64,000 nt of DNA from Streptomyces sp. NBC_01016 (GCF_026341035.1 NZ_JAPEOQ010000002.1:2728001-2792000); one strand, 5' to 3'; counted from the first letter of the stretch, positions 1-7,974 are shown. The notes: generated by a model from the letters alone, not told the origin. Made by a program: numbers and translations.

Positions 1-625
1 CATCGGTGCACAGCCGGGCCAGCGCGACGGCGGGCGCCGCGTCACCGGACTCGCCCGTACGCGCCTCGTGCCCCAGCGGGTCGGCGCCGAGGTTGCCCCG
101 GGCGGCGTCGTGGGCGATGCCACATGTGTCGTAGAGCCGCAGCAGATCCCGCGCGGCGGCGTCGTACTCCGCTCCCGCGTCGAGTACGACGGGCGCCAGA
201 TCGAGGTGGACACCGTCGAGCGCGGACGCGAGCGCGGAGACGGGGAAGCGGGCCGATTCGCCCACGGCCAGCCACAGTGACGTGACGCCGTTCTCCAGAT
301 CGGCCAGGACCGCACCGGAGTCGGCGACCGTGTGCCGCTGCCGTACGTCCCAGCCGCCGGCCGCGTTGCCCTCGGCGCGCCCGCCGCGTACGAACGGCGC
401 GAAGCCGGGCAGGCCGGGGTCGGGCGCGTTGCTGTCGGCTGTGTACAGGGGCGGGACGCGCAGCCCGTCCTCGAGCGCGGTGGACAGGGCGTACTCCGCC
501 TCGGAGTCCGAGACTTCCTTGCCGGACTTGCGCAGGACACCCGCCACCAGGTGCTGCCATTGCTCAAGGGTCGCGTCAGGAAACTCGGCTGCCAGGGAGA
601 GCCCGTCGTCAGGCAGGACCGTCAT
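1..625 (-). CDS. mutA: Methylmalonyl-CoA mutase small (beta) subunit, N-terminal part
   Basis: Reading leftward from an ATG at 625, an open frame continues past the window edge and gives about 208 residues starting MTVLPDDGLSLAAEFP. It contains the EQWQHLVAGVL and KSGKEVSD segments typical of the N-terminus of MutA. MutA is the catalytically inactive partner of the B12-dependent MutB subunit, which interconverts succinyl-CoA and methylmalonyl-CoA in propionate metabolism and polyketide precursor supply. The family is about 600 residues long, so roughly two thirds, and presumably mutB, lie outside the window. No good Shine-Dalgarno site precedes the ATG. The gene is divergent from the cobalamin riboswitch and cobalt transporter genes, which fits a B12-using enzyme. 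Family assignment is from recognised sequence character; I could not run an alignment. Confidence 0.85.
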   Translation of the reverse strand, partial: MTVLPDDGLSLAAEFPDATLEQWQHLVAGVLRKSGKEVSDSEAEYALSTALEDGLRVPPLYTADSNAPDPGLPGFAPFVRGGRAEGNAAGGWDVRQRHTVADSGAVLADLENGVTSLWLAVGESARFPVSALASALDGVHLDLAPVVLDAGAEYDAAARDLLRLYDTCGIAHDAARGNLGADPLGHEARTGESGDAAPAVALARLCTD

Positions 626-712
626 GCCCGGATGCTAGGTCAGTCGGCTGCTGAGCAGGGCGGGGCGCGAGTGTGACCTTGTTTACCTTGTCCTGAAGGC
701 GTCGCCGTCGTA

Positions 713-758
713 TCGGCTGGGAACAACAGGTCTCTTCGGCTGGGAACAACAGGTCTCT
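713..758. repeat. Perfect 23-bp tandem duplication
   Basis: Two identical 23-nt units (713-735 and 736-758), each beginning TCGGCTGGGAACAACAGG, lie head to tail between mutA and the cobalamin riboswitch. They sit in the mutA promoter region and may duplicate a regulatory site or simply be a slippage product. Confidence 0.9.
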
Positions 759-824
759 GTTCGCCGACCGGCACCCACGCGAGCGAGTCGTTCGCGCCCC
801 ATCTTGGCCATGCACGCGACACGC

Positions 825-968
825 GGTACGGTCCCAGGGTTATCGACGACAGCACGACGGAAGCCGGTGAGATTCCGGCACGGTCGCGCCACTGTATGCG
901 GAGGCCCTCGGGCCGCTCCGTGAGTCAGACCCGGGCTGTCGTCCCTTGCACCACCGATATGGGACGCG
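825..968 (+). promoter_or_regulatory. Cobalamin (B12) riboswitch
   Basis: The stretch carries the hallmark elements of an adenosylcobalamin riboswitch: GGTCCCAGGGTTAT, then GAAGCCGGTGAGATTCCGGC (859-879), then GGTCGCGCCACTGTA (882-896), then a B12-box-like GAGTCAGACCC (922-932). It ends about 25 nt before the cbtB start and overlaps no gene. In Streptomyces such elements repress cobalt/B12 transport and synthesis genes when cobalamin is plentiful. The outer boundaries are approximate because I did not fold the RNA. Confidence 0.88.
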
Positions 969-992
969 AACTCCCGAAGGAGGCCTTGCGCG

Positions 993-1214
993 ATGGCGCA
1001 ACACGTCGCCCAGCCGACTGCCACCACACCCGCCATTCCGGCCAAGCTGCCCCTGAAGGTGATCGCCCCCTGGGCTGCCTTCTTCGGCATCCTGATGCTC
1101 GTCCTGCTCTACTTCGTCGGCGCCGAACAGGGCGCCACCTCCGTGTTCAGCGGTGCGGGGGTTCATGAATGGGTGCACGACGCCCGACACCTGCTCGGCT
1201 TCCCCTGCCACTGA
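993..1214 (+). CDS. cbtB: Cobalt transporter subunit CbtB
   Basis: This 73-residue protein has one central membrane helix (about residues 22-42) and a C-terminal histidine motif HEWVHDARHLLGFPCH. That is the typical plan of CbtB, the small metal-binding partner of the predicted cobalt permease CbtA. The start ATG at 993 follows GAAGGAGG at 976-983. It lies directly downstream of a cobalamin riboswitch and 22 nt before cbtA, so it should be expressed when B12 is scarce. The C-terminal His residues are the likely metal site, which is an inference from the family. Confidence 0.88.
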   Translation: MAQHVAQPTATTPAIPAKLPLKVIAPWAAFFGILMLVLLYFVGAEQGATSVFSGAGVHEWVHDARHLLGFPCH

Positions 1215-1236
1215 CCCAGAGGGATCCGACGCGCTC

Positions 1237-2007
1237 ATGAACTCAACAACCGTACGCAACCTGCTCGTTCGCGGCATGCTCGCGGGCCTCGCGGCGGGTG
1301 TGCTCGCCCTGGTCATCGCCTACTGGCTCGGCGAGCCCAATGTGGACAGCGCCATCGGCTTCGAGGGGGCCCACGCGGGCCACTCCCACGGCGACGAGGT
1401 CGAACTCGTCTCCCGGAGCCTGCAGTCCACGGCCGGCCTCGCCACCGGAGTCCTCGTCTACGGGGTCTCGTTCGGCGGCATCGCCGCACTCGCCTACTGC
1501 TTCGCCCTCGGGCGCGTCGGCCGCTTCGGCCCGCGCGCCACGGCGCTGCTCCTGTCGGGCTGCGCCCTGCTCGCCGTGTACGTCGTGCCGTTCCTGAAAT
1601 ACCCGGCCAACCCGCCCGCCGTCGGCAACGGCGACACCATCGGCAAGCGCACCACCCTGTACTTCCTGATGATGGTGCTCAGCGTGCTCCTCGCCGTCGC
1701 CGCGACGATCCTCGGCAAGCGGCTCGCGCCGAGGATCGGCACCTGGTACGCCACCGTCGTGGCGGTCCTCGGCTTCGCCGTGGTGATCGGTCTCGCGTAC
1801 GCGTTCCTGCCCGTGATCAACGAGGTGCCGGCACACTTCCCCGCGGCACTGCTGTGGCGCTTCCGGCTGTCCGCGCTCGCCATGCAGATCGTGATGTGGG
1901 GCGGATTCGGCCTGCTCTTCGGCGAGTTGGCCGAGCGCCTGCTGAACCCGAAGCCGAAGCCGACGACGGCTCCGCCCGCACAGGCGTCGGTGCCCTCGGG
2001 TAACTGA
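1237..2007 (+). CDS. cbtA: Cobalt transporter CbtA
   Basis: The 256-residue product starts MNSTTVRNLLVRGMLAGLAAG and has about five to six hydrophobic segments. An early histidine-rich loop (HAGHSHGDEVE, about residues 45-55) is a plausible cobalt-binding site. This matches CbtA, a B12-regulated integral membrane protein predicted to import cobalt. The ATG at 1237 was chosen over an upstream in-frame start because that one overlaps cbtB and would add a non-conserved extension. It ends at a strong terminator (2025-2060), making cbtBA a two-gene riboswitch-controlled unit. Confidence 0.88.
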   Translation: MNSTTVRNLLVRGMLAGLAAGVLALVIAYWLGEPNVDSAIGFEGAHAGHSHGDEVELVSRSLQSTAGLATGVLVYGVSFGGIAALAYCFALGRVGRFGPRATALLLSGCALLAVYVVPFLKYPANPPAVGNGDTIGKRTTLYFLMMVLSVLLAVAATILGKRLAPRIGTWYATVVAVLGFAVVIGLAYAFLPVINEVPAHFPAALLWRFRLSALAMQIVMWGGFGLLFGELAERLLNPKPKPTTAPPAQASVPSGN

Positions 2008-2024
2008 CCTGCCCCCGAGGCACA

Positions 2025-2060
2025 CGAGAGGGCCCCCGGCACCGACCGGGGGCCCTCTCG
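2025..2060 (+). terminator. Intrinsic terminator of cbtBA
   Basis: A perfect 15-bp stem (CGAGAGGGCCCCCGG with its complement) closes a 6-nt loop, 17 nt after the cbtA stop. GC-rich hairpins without a long U tract are usual Streptomyces terminators. Confidence 0.85.
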
Positions 2061-2254
2061 CGTTTCACGGATACCACCGATGGGGCGAAGAATCACCCGC
2101 GACCGGGCGCTCTGGAGTGAGTCGTATTCCGTGACGACTGGGTCAGGTCTTGTGGGCGCGAGCAGTGTCAGTGCCGGGACGTAGCCTCGGGGTCTCTGTT
2201 CGTGCGTCTTCTGCGTGTGATCGCAGGGGGCGATGTTCCGCAAGGGGTCTGAGC

Positions 2255-2734
2255 ATGGGTTCTGATGTGTCGGTCGACGGGCGCGCCGACTTCGATTTTC
2301 TCTTCGGCCGCTGGCGGGTGCGCAACCGCAAGCTGGTGGACGTCGCCGACCTGGCGTGTGAGGAGTGGGTCGAGTTCGATGCGACGTCGGCGATCGAGCC
2401 GATCCTGGGTGGGTTGGGGCATGTCGATCGGATATGGACCGACAGCTTCGAGGGGTTCACGCTGCGCCAGTTCGATCCGGAAGCCAAGATCTGGCGGATC
2501 TGGTGGGCCTCCAGCACCCGGCCCGGCCATCTCGACCCGGCCATGGAGGGGGCCTTCAGCGACGGCTTGGGCCGTTTCTACTGTGACGACGTCCTGGGCG
2601 GTCATGCCGTGAAGGTCCGCTTCGACTGGACCAACTCCTCACCCGACGCGGCCCGGTGGGAGCAGGCGTTCTCCTACGACGGCGGAGCCACCTGGCGCAC
2701 CAACTGGACCATGGACCTCAGCCGGATCGCGTAG
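2255..2734 (+). CDS. Hypothetical protein, DUF1579-like
   Basis: The 159-residue product begins MGSDVSVDGRADFDFLFGRW. The DFDFLFGRW..RN opening, the later FTLRQFDPEAKIWRIWW and the ending SYDGGATWRTNWTMDL resemble small single-domain proteins annotated DUF1579 or 'lipocalin-like'. No signal peptide or membrane segment is visible, so it is probably cytosolic. The ATG at 2255 follows AAGGGG at 2242-2247. It stands alone between the cbtA terminator and the GntR regulator. Function is unknown and the family call is tentative. Confidence 0.7.
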   Translation: MGSDVSVDGRADFDFLFGRWRVRNRKLVDVADLACEEWVEFDATSAIEPILGGLGHVDRIWTDSFEGFTLRQFDPEAKIWRIWWASSTRPGHLDPAMEGAFSDGLGRFYCDDVLGGHAVKVRFDWTNSSPDAARWEQAFSYDGGATWRTNWTMDLSRIA

Positions 2735-2839
2735 CTGCGGTAGCAGTGGGCGATGGTGTCACGGGGGCCGAGGTGGATTTGGGGAAGCTGGTGGCAGACC
2801 CATTGCCCTTGGTCGCTACGGCAGTTACGGTCCAGTCGT

Positions 2840-2850
2840 ATATGACATAT
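2840..2850. promoter_or_regulatory. 11-bp palindrome at the GntR gene start
   Basis: ATATGACATAT is a perfect odd palindrome, unusually AT-rich for this genome, and lies across the first candidate start codon of the GntR regulator. It could be an autoregulatory operator. If so, the true start is probably the TTG at 2875, which has GGGGG seven bases upstream. Confidence 0.35.
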
Positions 2851-3525
2851 GAGATTCCATTTGGGGGCTCGACCTTGCCTGCTTTCAGTCCGGCCACCTT
2901 GCCGTCGCGGACCGCGCACGTACTCGAGGCCATCAAGGCGGCGATCCTGAATGGGGAGTTCAAGCCGGGAACCGCGCTGGTGGAGAACGTGCTGGCGGGG
3001 GAGTTCGGTGTGTCGAAGACGCCCGTGCGTGAGGCGTTGAAGGCGCTGGAGGGCTCGGGGCTCGTCGTCATCCGGCCGTTCGCCGGCACCACGGTGCGGG
3101 AGCTGAGCGAGCAGGACGCGATGGCTGTCTATGACATGCGGCTGCTCCTGGAGCCGGAAGCGGTGCGGCGCAGTGTCGTCGCGGGCAGTGACTTCTCCGG
3201 CGCGGCACAGGCGTTGGAGCGCGCGGCGTTTGCCGAGGACGCCTCGACCCGCTCCACCGCCAACAGGGACTTCCACCGCGGTCTCTACGCCGGGTGCGGC
3301 AACCCGCTGCTGCTCCGCACGCTCGACGGGCTCCGCGATCAGACGGCGCTGGTCTCCGCGTCCTCCTGGGCCCGGTCACCGTCGTGGCAGGAGGAGTCCC
3401 GCGAGCACGCGGCCGTACTCGAGCTCGTGCGCGCGGGAATGGCCGACGAGGCCGCCACGCTCGTCCGGCGTCACATCGAGGGATTCGTGGCCCGGCACCT
3501 TCAGGAGGAGACGCTCACTCACTGA
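2842..3525 (+). CDS. GntR-family (FadR/FCD-type) transcriptional regulator
   Basis: The N-terminus carries a GntR winged helix (RTAHVLEAIKAAILNGEFKPGTALVENVLAGEFGVSKTPVREALKALEGSGLV). It is followed by an all-helical FCD ligand domain with DMRLLLEPEAVR and the metal/acid-binding RDFHRGLYAGCGNPLL motif. Length is 227 residues, normal for the subfamily. FCD regulators usually sense organic or sugar acids and repress adjacent catabolic genes, so this is the likely regulator of the downstream sugar-acid operon. The start is uncertain: ATG 2842 is taken here, but TTG 2875 has the better ribosome site. Confidence 0.85.
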   Translation: MTYEIPFGGSTLPAFSPATLPSRTAHVLEAIKAAILNGEFKPGTALVENVLAGEFGVSKTPVREALKALEGSGLVVIRPFAGTTVRELSEQDAMAVYDMRLLLEPEAVRRSVVAGSDFSGAAQALERAAFAEDASTRSTANRDFHRGLYAGCGNPLLLRTLDGLRDQTALVSASSWARSPSWQEESREHAAVLELVRAGMADEAATLVRRHIEGFVARHLQEETLTH

Positions 3526-3595
3526 ACAACCGGACAACTGAACAACTGAAGACGAGGTGCGGCCCGTTCACCGCCAAGATCCCGGGCCGCACCTC
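3521..3595 (+). terminator. Terminator hairpin after GntR, preceded by a short direct repeat
   Basis: A 12-bp perfect stem, GAGGTGCGGCCC (3554-3565) with its complement (3584-3595) and an 18-nt loop, follows the GntR stop. Before it the 10-mer ACTGAACAAC occurs at 3521-3530 and 3537-3546, so the stop codon context is duplicated. Confidence 0.65.
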
Positions 3596-3645
3596 AGAGA
3601 TCCACGCTCCACAAGGAGCGTCGCCGTTACCCACTAGGAGCAACG

Positions 3646-5049
3646 ATGCCCCAGTCTAACGTGCGCACGTCCGCCCCAGCAGGGCCAGGTCCCGTTCGCG
3701 AGCGCAGCCGTATGCGCTGGACGATCGTCGGATTCTCGGCCCTCGGGCTGACCATCGCCTATCTCGACCGCGCCGCCATCAGCGTCGCGATGCCGTTCAT
3801 GTCCAAAGAGTTCCACATCAGCTCGGCGGTGCAGGGGGTTCTGCTCTCCGCCTTCTTCTGGACGTACGCGATCTTCCAACTCCCGTCCGGCTGGCTGCTC
3901 GACCGCTTCGGGCCCCGGGTGATCTACCCGATCGCGGTCGGCTGGTGGTCGATCTGGACCGCCCTGACCGCGTTCTCCCAGGGGGTCGGCTCGGTCATCG
4001 TGTTCCGGCTCGGCCTGGGCATCGGCGAGGCCCCGGTGCAGCCGGCGAACGTCAAGGTGGTCTCGCGGTGGTTCCCCCGCCGGGAGCGCGCCTTCGCGTC
4101 GAGCCTGTTCGACATGGGTCAGCAGATCGGAACGGCCCTCTCGGTCCCGATCGTGACCGCGCTGATCACGTTCAGCGGCTGGCGCACGGCCTTCGTCGTG
4201 ATCGGCGTCGCCGGTCTGCTGTGGATCGTCGGCTGGAAGATGGTCTACCGCGAGCCCGAGAAGCATCCGCGCGTCTCCGCCGCGGAGTTGGCGCACATCC
4301 AGTCCGACCAGGGCGAGATGGTGGCCGCGCAGAACGCGGACGTCGACCACCAGGCGTCGTGGCGCGTGCTGTTGCGCAACAACCAGGTGTGGGCGCTGAT
4401 GACGGGATACGTCTTCCGCTCGCTCGCCGGCGCGTTCTTCCTCACCTGGTACCCGAGTTACCTCCTCGACGACCGCGGCTTCTCCGAGGCCGAGTTCGGG
4501 ATGGTCGGCGCCATCCCACCCCTCATCGCCATCGGCTCCACGGTCCTCGGCGGCATCGTCTCCGACCGCATGCTGGCGTCCGGGATGTCCACGAACCTGG
4601 CACGCAAGATACCGATCGTCTCCGGGCTCGCACTCAGCGCCTGCATCGGGTTCTCTCCCTTCATCGAGAGCAACGTCGTGGTCATGACCGTGCTGACCGT
4701 CAGCAACGCGGCACATTCCTTCGCAGGCGCCGCGATCCTGAGCCTGCCGGCGGAGGTCGCCTCCTCGCCGGCGACCGTCGGCTCGGTCGCCGGGTTCCAG
4801 AACTTCGGCTCCCAGCTCGGCAATCTCACCAGCCCGATCGTGATCGGACTCTTCCTGACCTTCGGCAACGGTTCCTACCTCGGCCCGCTGCTCGGCTCCG
4901 CCGCCTGCTGTCTGATCAGCGCGGCCATCTACCTGTTCTGGGTCCGGATCAAGCCCGTCACACCCGTGAGCGCCCTTGCGTCAGCCACCGATTCCGATCC
5001 CGACTCCCACCCCGACGCCGACTCCGCATCCAAGGGGGCATCTTCGTGA
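3646..5049 (+). CDS. MFS sugar-acid transporter (anion:cation symporter family)
   Basis: The 467-residue protein has about twelve membrane helices. The first holds YLDRAAISVAMPFM, resembling the helix-1 motif of the hexuronate/galactonate/glucarate transporters (ACS family, DgoT/GudP-like). The ASSLFDMGQQIGTALSVPIV segment is also typical of that family. Its expected job is proton-driven uptake of an aldonate, aldarate or hexuronate. It is the first gene of a three-gene operon: its TGA overlaps the GTG of the next gene. The substrate cannot be read from the sequence. Confidence 0.85.
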   Translation: MPQSNVRTSAPAGPGPVRERSRMRWTIVGFSALGLTIAYLDRAAISVAMPFMSKEFHISSAVQGVLLSAFFWTYAIFQLPSGWLLDRFGPRVIYPIAVGWWSIWTALTAFSQGVGSVIVFRLGLGIGEAPVQPANVKVVSRWFPRRERAFASSLFDMGQQIGTALSVPIVTALITFSGWRTAFVVIGVAGLLWIVGWKMVYREPEKHPRVSAAELAHIQSDQGEMVAAQNADVDHQASWRVLLRNNQVWALMTGYVFRSLAGAFFLTWYPSYLLDDRGFSEAEFGMVGAIPPLIAIGSTVLGGIVSDRMLASGMSTNLARKIPIVSGLALSACIGFSPFIESNVVVMTVLTVSNAAHSFAGAAILSLPAEVASSPATVGSVAGFQNFGSQLGNLTSPIVIGLFLTFGNGSYLGPLLGSAACCLISAAIYLFWVRIKPVTPVSALASATDSDPDSHPDADSASKGASS

Positions 5050-5999
5050 GCTCGACCCTGAACACCGCTGATCTCGTACGGCAGTTGAGCACCGTCATCG
5101 CAATTCCGGTGGTGCCCTACGGCGAGGACGGTGAGATCGACCACGACCGCGCCGGCGCACTGGCCGCCCGTCTCGTCGCAGGCGGCGTCTCGGTCCTGAC
5201 GCCGAACGGGAACACCGGCGAGTTCTACGCCCTCACCCCGGCCGAACGACGGGCGGTCCTGACCACCGTCGCCTCTGCCTGCCCGGCCTCCACGACCCTC
5301 GTCGCCGGGGTCGGATTCGACGTGCACACCGCGAGCGCGGACGCCCGCTTCGCCCGTGACACCGGCGCGCACGCCATCATGATCCACCAGCCGGTGCTGC
5401 CCTACATGTCCCCGGAGGGCTGGGTCGAGTACAACGCGGCGATCGCCCACTCCGTACCGGAGTTGGGTGTCCTGCCCTATCTCAGCAACCCGGCGATCTC
5501 CGGCGCACACATCGCGGCCCTCGCCGAGCGCGCCCCCAACGTCGTCGGCCTCAAGTACTCGGTGCCCGACCCGGTGGTGTTCGCCGCTCATCGCGAACAG
5601 GCCGGGGACGGTCTGCTCTGGATCGCCGGTCTCGCGGAGTCCTACGCGTCCGCCTACTGGCAGGCCGGTGCCCGTGCGTTCACCTCGGGCCTGGCCAATG
5701 TCGCGCCGGCCGTACCCCTTCAGCTGCTCGCGTCCCTGCAAGCGGGGTGCTACGACGAGGCGGCGGCCCTATGGCGCCGGATCCGCCCCTTCGAGGAGAT
5801 GCGGGCCCGCAACCAGTCGGCCGACAACGTGTCCGTGGTGAAGGAGGCCATGCACCAACTCGGTCTGTGCAGGCGCGAGGTGCGTCCGCCGAGCCACGCA
5901 CTGTCCCGTGCCCGGGCGGCCGAGGTGACCGAGTCCGTCCGGCCCTGGCGGGAGCTCGTGCCCGCCCTCGACGAGGAGTTCAAGGAGTACGTGGCATGA
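5046..5999 (+). CDS. DHDPS/N-acetylneuraminate lyase family protein (2-keto-3-deoxy sugar acid aldolase or dehydratase)
   Basis: The 317-residue class I aldolase has the family GNTGE motif (residues 55-59), the catalytic Tyr145 in PYLSNP and the Schiff-base Lys170 in VVGLKYSV. Members next to enolase-type dehydratases split or dehydrate 2-keto-3-deoxy sugar acids, either to pyruvate plus an aldehyde or to 2-ketoglutarate semialdehyde. The GTG start at 5046 overlaps the stop of the MFS gene, and its own stop overlaps the ATG of the following dehydratase, so the three proteins are translationally coupled. Aldolase versus 5-dehydro-4-deoxyglucarate dehydratase remains open. Confidence 0.82.
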   Translation: MSSTLNTADLVRQLSTVIAIPVVPYGEDGEIDHDRAGALAARLVAGGVSVLTPNGNTGEFYALTPAERRAVLTTVASACPASTTLVAGVGFDVHTASADARFARDTGAHAIMIHQPVLPYMSPEGWVEYNAAIAHSVPELGVLPYLSNPAISGAHIAALAERAPNVVGLKYSVPDPVVFAAHREQAGDGLLWIAGLAESYASAYWQAGARAFTSGLANVAPAVPLQLLASLQAGCYDEAAALWRRIRPFEEMRARNQSADNVSVVKEAMHQLGLCRREVRPPSHALSRARAAEVTESVRPWRELVPALDEEFKEYVA

Positions 6000-7144
6000 A
6001 GATCGAATCCCTGGAGACCTTCCGCCAGCGGGTCGGCGACCGGCCCCGCGTCCTGGTGAAGATCACCACCGACAGTGGTGTGTCCGGCTGGTCCGAGGTG
6101 TACAACCACGGCCCCGACCTCGCCTACCTCCCGCTGCTCGACCACCTCTTCGACCAGATCAAGGGCATGGACCCGCTGCGGCCCACCGCGGTCAACCAGT
6201 TCCTGCACCAGTCCGCCCGCTTCCCGCAGGGGGCCCTGGGCACCGCCGCCATCGCCGCGATCGACCACGCCCTGTGGGACATCGCCGGCAAGGCGCTCGG
6301 CGTGCCCGTGTACCAGCTGCTCGGCGGCGCGGTCCGGGACCGGGTGCGGGTCTACGCCGGGCTGTACAACGCCCCGGACGTCGCCGAACTACGGGACAGG
6401 ACAGCCGACTTGCACGAGCGGTTCGGCTTCACGGCGTTCAAGCTGAGCCCGTACCGTCGCAATCTGCACAACACCCGATACGGGCTCGTCGTCCGCGAAC
6501 TCGGCGACTACTTCGGCGACGTACGGCAACACCACCCCGAGGAATGGGAGTTCGCCTTCGACGCCCACGCCTGTCTCTGGGAGCCGCACCAGGCAGTCGA
6601 GTTGGGTGCCGCGCTCGCACCCAACCAGCCGCTGTTCCTCGAGGAGCCGATCCGTCCCGAGTACATTCCCGCGTGGGGCCGGATCCGCTCGGACCTGCGC
6701 GTGCCGCTGGCCACCGGTGAGTCGCTCTACACCACACAGGAGTTCCTCGCGCTGCTCACGGCGGGCGGCGCCGACATCGTGCAACCCGACATCTGTGTGG
6801 TCGGCGGGATGACGCAGATGGTGAAGATCGCCGCGATCGCCGAGGCACACTACGTCCCCGTGTCACCGCACAACCCCATGGGTCCGTTGGCCACGGCGGC
6901 GAACGTGCACTTCGCGGCGGCCACCACGAACTTCGGCATCCTCGAATACGGCACGGGCTACCAGGTCGACGACATCTCCTGGTGCCCCGACCCGTATCTC
7001 CCGGTCGACGGCCACCTGGAGCTGCGCCCCGACCGGCCCGGCTGGGGCATCGAGATCGACGAGGACGCGCTCGTGGCCGACGACTGGGTGTCCTGGAACC
7101 GCAGGGTGCCCGTCCGTCCCGACGGGGCCACTGCCTGGATGTAG
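5996..7144 (+). CDS. Mandelate racemase/enolase family dehydratase, galactonate-dehydratase-like
   Basis: The 382-residue protein shows magnesium ligands Asp189 (FAFDAH), Glu216 (FLEEP) and Glu242 (ATGES), with His191 and His292 (SPHNP) as candidate general acid/base. The spacing of these five residues equals that of the D-galactonate dehydratase DgoD (183, 209, 235; 185, 285, recalled from the literature). The enzyme should remove water from an aldonic acid to give its 2-keto-3-deoxy form, which the preceding gene product would process. The ATG at 5996 overlaps the upstream stop (ATGA). The specific sugar acid is an inference. Confidence 0.85.
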   Translation: MKIESLETFRQRVGDRPRVLVKITTDSGVSGWSEVYNHGPDLAYLPLLDHLFDQIKGMDPLRPTAVNQFLHQSARFPQGALGTAAIAAIDHALWDIAGKALGVPVYQLLGGAVRDRVRVYAGLYNAPDVAELRDRTADLHERFGFTAFKLSPYRRNLHNTRYGLVVRELGDYFGDVRQHHPEEWEFAFDAHACLWEPHQAVELGAALAPNQPLFLEEPIRPEYIPAWGRIRSDLRVPLATGESLYTTQEFLALLTAGGADIVQPDICVVGGMTQMVKIAAIAEAHYVPVSPHNPMGPLATAANVHFAAATTNFGILEYGTGYQVDDISWCPDPYLPVDGHLELRPDRPGWGIEIDEDALVADDWVSWNRRVPVRPDGATAWM

Positions 7145-7240
7145 CCGAGCTCAACGGTGAAATAGATCAATTGCGCGACTTTGGGGTGGGTTCGTCGTTG
7201 AGACACGTGACCATGATCAACGTGTTCGAGGAGGCGACGG

Positions 7241-7786
7241 ATGAGTAACAGGGCCAAGAAGAAGGGGCGCAAGCATCGCACGGTCAACCGCAGCCCGCGG
7301 CCGGTGACTCGACGGACGGCCGTCGCGGAGCCGGCGGTGGGCCGGGTGCCGCAGCAGGCGAGCGGCCCGGATCTGGACCGCGTGCTGGACAGGCTCGGCT
7401 ACAGGCGGCTGCGCGTCCCGGCACCGGCAACACCTGAAACCAGCCCGGAGGCGGGCGCAGAGACAACTCCAGAGGTGGGCTCTGAGGCAAGCCCAGAAGT
7501 AGCCCCCGAGGTGAGCTCTGAGGTGAGCTCTGGGGCGAGCCCAGAGGCGAGCTCTGAGGCAGGCCCCGGGGCAAAGCCGGTCCTGGCGAAGAACACCCTG
7601 CTGACGTTGGAGCGGCTCCAAGAGGCATCGCTCGGACTCACGCTTGAGCAACTGTGTGAAGCGGTCGGCTGGACACCCCGCACGGTGACACGCCACCTCA
7701 AGAAGCTCGCCGACAGCGGCCTCGCCGAACAGGCCGAGAACGGGTGCTGGCTCGCGAGCGCGACGGCCGCCGCTCCCGTTCGCTAG
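7241..7786 (+). CDS. Winged-helix protein with a tetrapeptide-repeat linker
   Basis: The 181-residue protein has a basic N-terminus (MSNRAKKKGRKHRTVNR), an acidic linker of twelve consecutive tetrapeptides of type SPEA/SSEV/TPET, and a C-terminal helix-turn-helix (LTLEQLCEAVGWTPRTVTRHLKKLADSGL). The C-terminal part looks like the DNA-binding half of an IclR/MarR-type winged helix. The architecture suggests a small DNA-associated protein with a flexible, length-variable spacer. The ATG follows GAGGAGG at 7229-7235 and a terminator follows the stop. No known family is recognised and the target is unknown. Confidence 0.75.
   Translation: MSNRAKKKGRKHRTVNRSPRPVTRRTAVAEPAVGRVPQQASGPDLDRVLDRLGYRRLRVPAPATPETSPEAGAETTPEVGSEASPEVAPEVSSEVSSGASPEASSEAGPGAKPVLAKNTLLTLERLQEASLGLTLEQLCEAVGWTPRTVTRHLKKLADSGLAEQAENGCWLASATAAAPVR
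7430..7573 (+). repeat. Coding 12-nt tandem repeat (12 units)
   Basis: Twelve imperfect 12-nt units (such as AGCTCTGAGGTG) encode the tetrapeptide linker of the winged-helix protein. The unit length keeps the reading frame, so copy number could vary without destroying the protein. Confidence 0.9.
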
Positions 7787-7800
7787 TACGCGACGTGGAG

Positions 7801-7830
7801 ACCGCCGGGCGGCGAACGCGGCCCGGCGGT
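7801..7830 (+). terminator. Intrinsic terminator
   Basis: A perfect 10-bp stem (ACCGCCGGGC with GCCCGGCGGT) and a 10-nt loop lie 15 nt after the stop of the winged-helix gene. Confidence 0.75.
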
Positions 7831-7899
7831 CCAACGTGCGCCTAGGGGTGGCAAGTTGTGCGGCCCGCCGAACATCGTGCGCAAGGTCTTGACGCTCGT

Positions 7900-7957
7900 T
7901 TCGGCCGTGTGAACGATGGCATGACTACGTAGTCATGCCATCGTTCACACGGCCGAA
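7900..7957. promoter_or_regulatory. Perfect 58-bp palindrome upstream of the LacI gene
   Basis: The left arm 7900-7928 and right arm 7929-7957 are exact reverse complements with no spacer. The centre is ACTACGTAGT and each arm contains GTGTGAACGATGGCATGA. It ends 17 nt before the LacI-family start codon. It may hold an autoregulatory operator, and in RNA it would form a 29-bp hairpin just before the ribosome-binding site. Confidence 0.95.
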
Positions 7958-7974
7958 GACGATCGGGAGGGCGC

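Noticed and set aside
42..560. Arginine-rich frames overlapping the window start
   Set aside because: They overlap the minus-strand mutA frame, which has real family character and continues off the edge.
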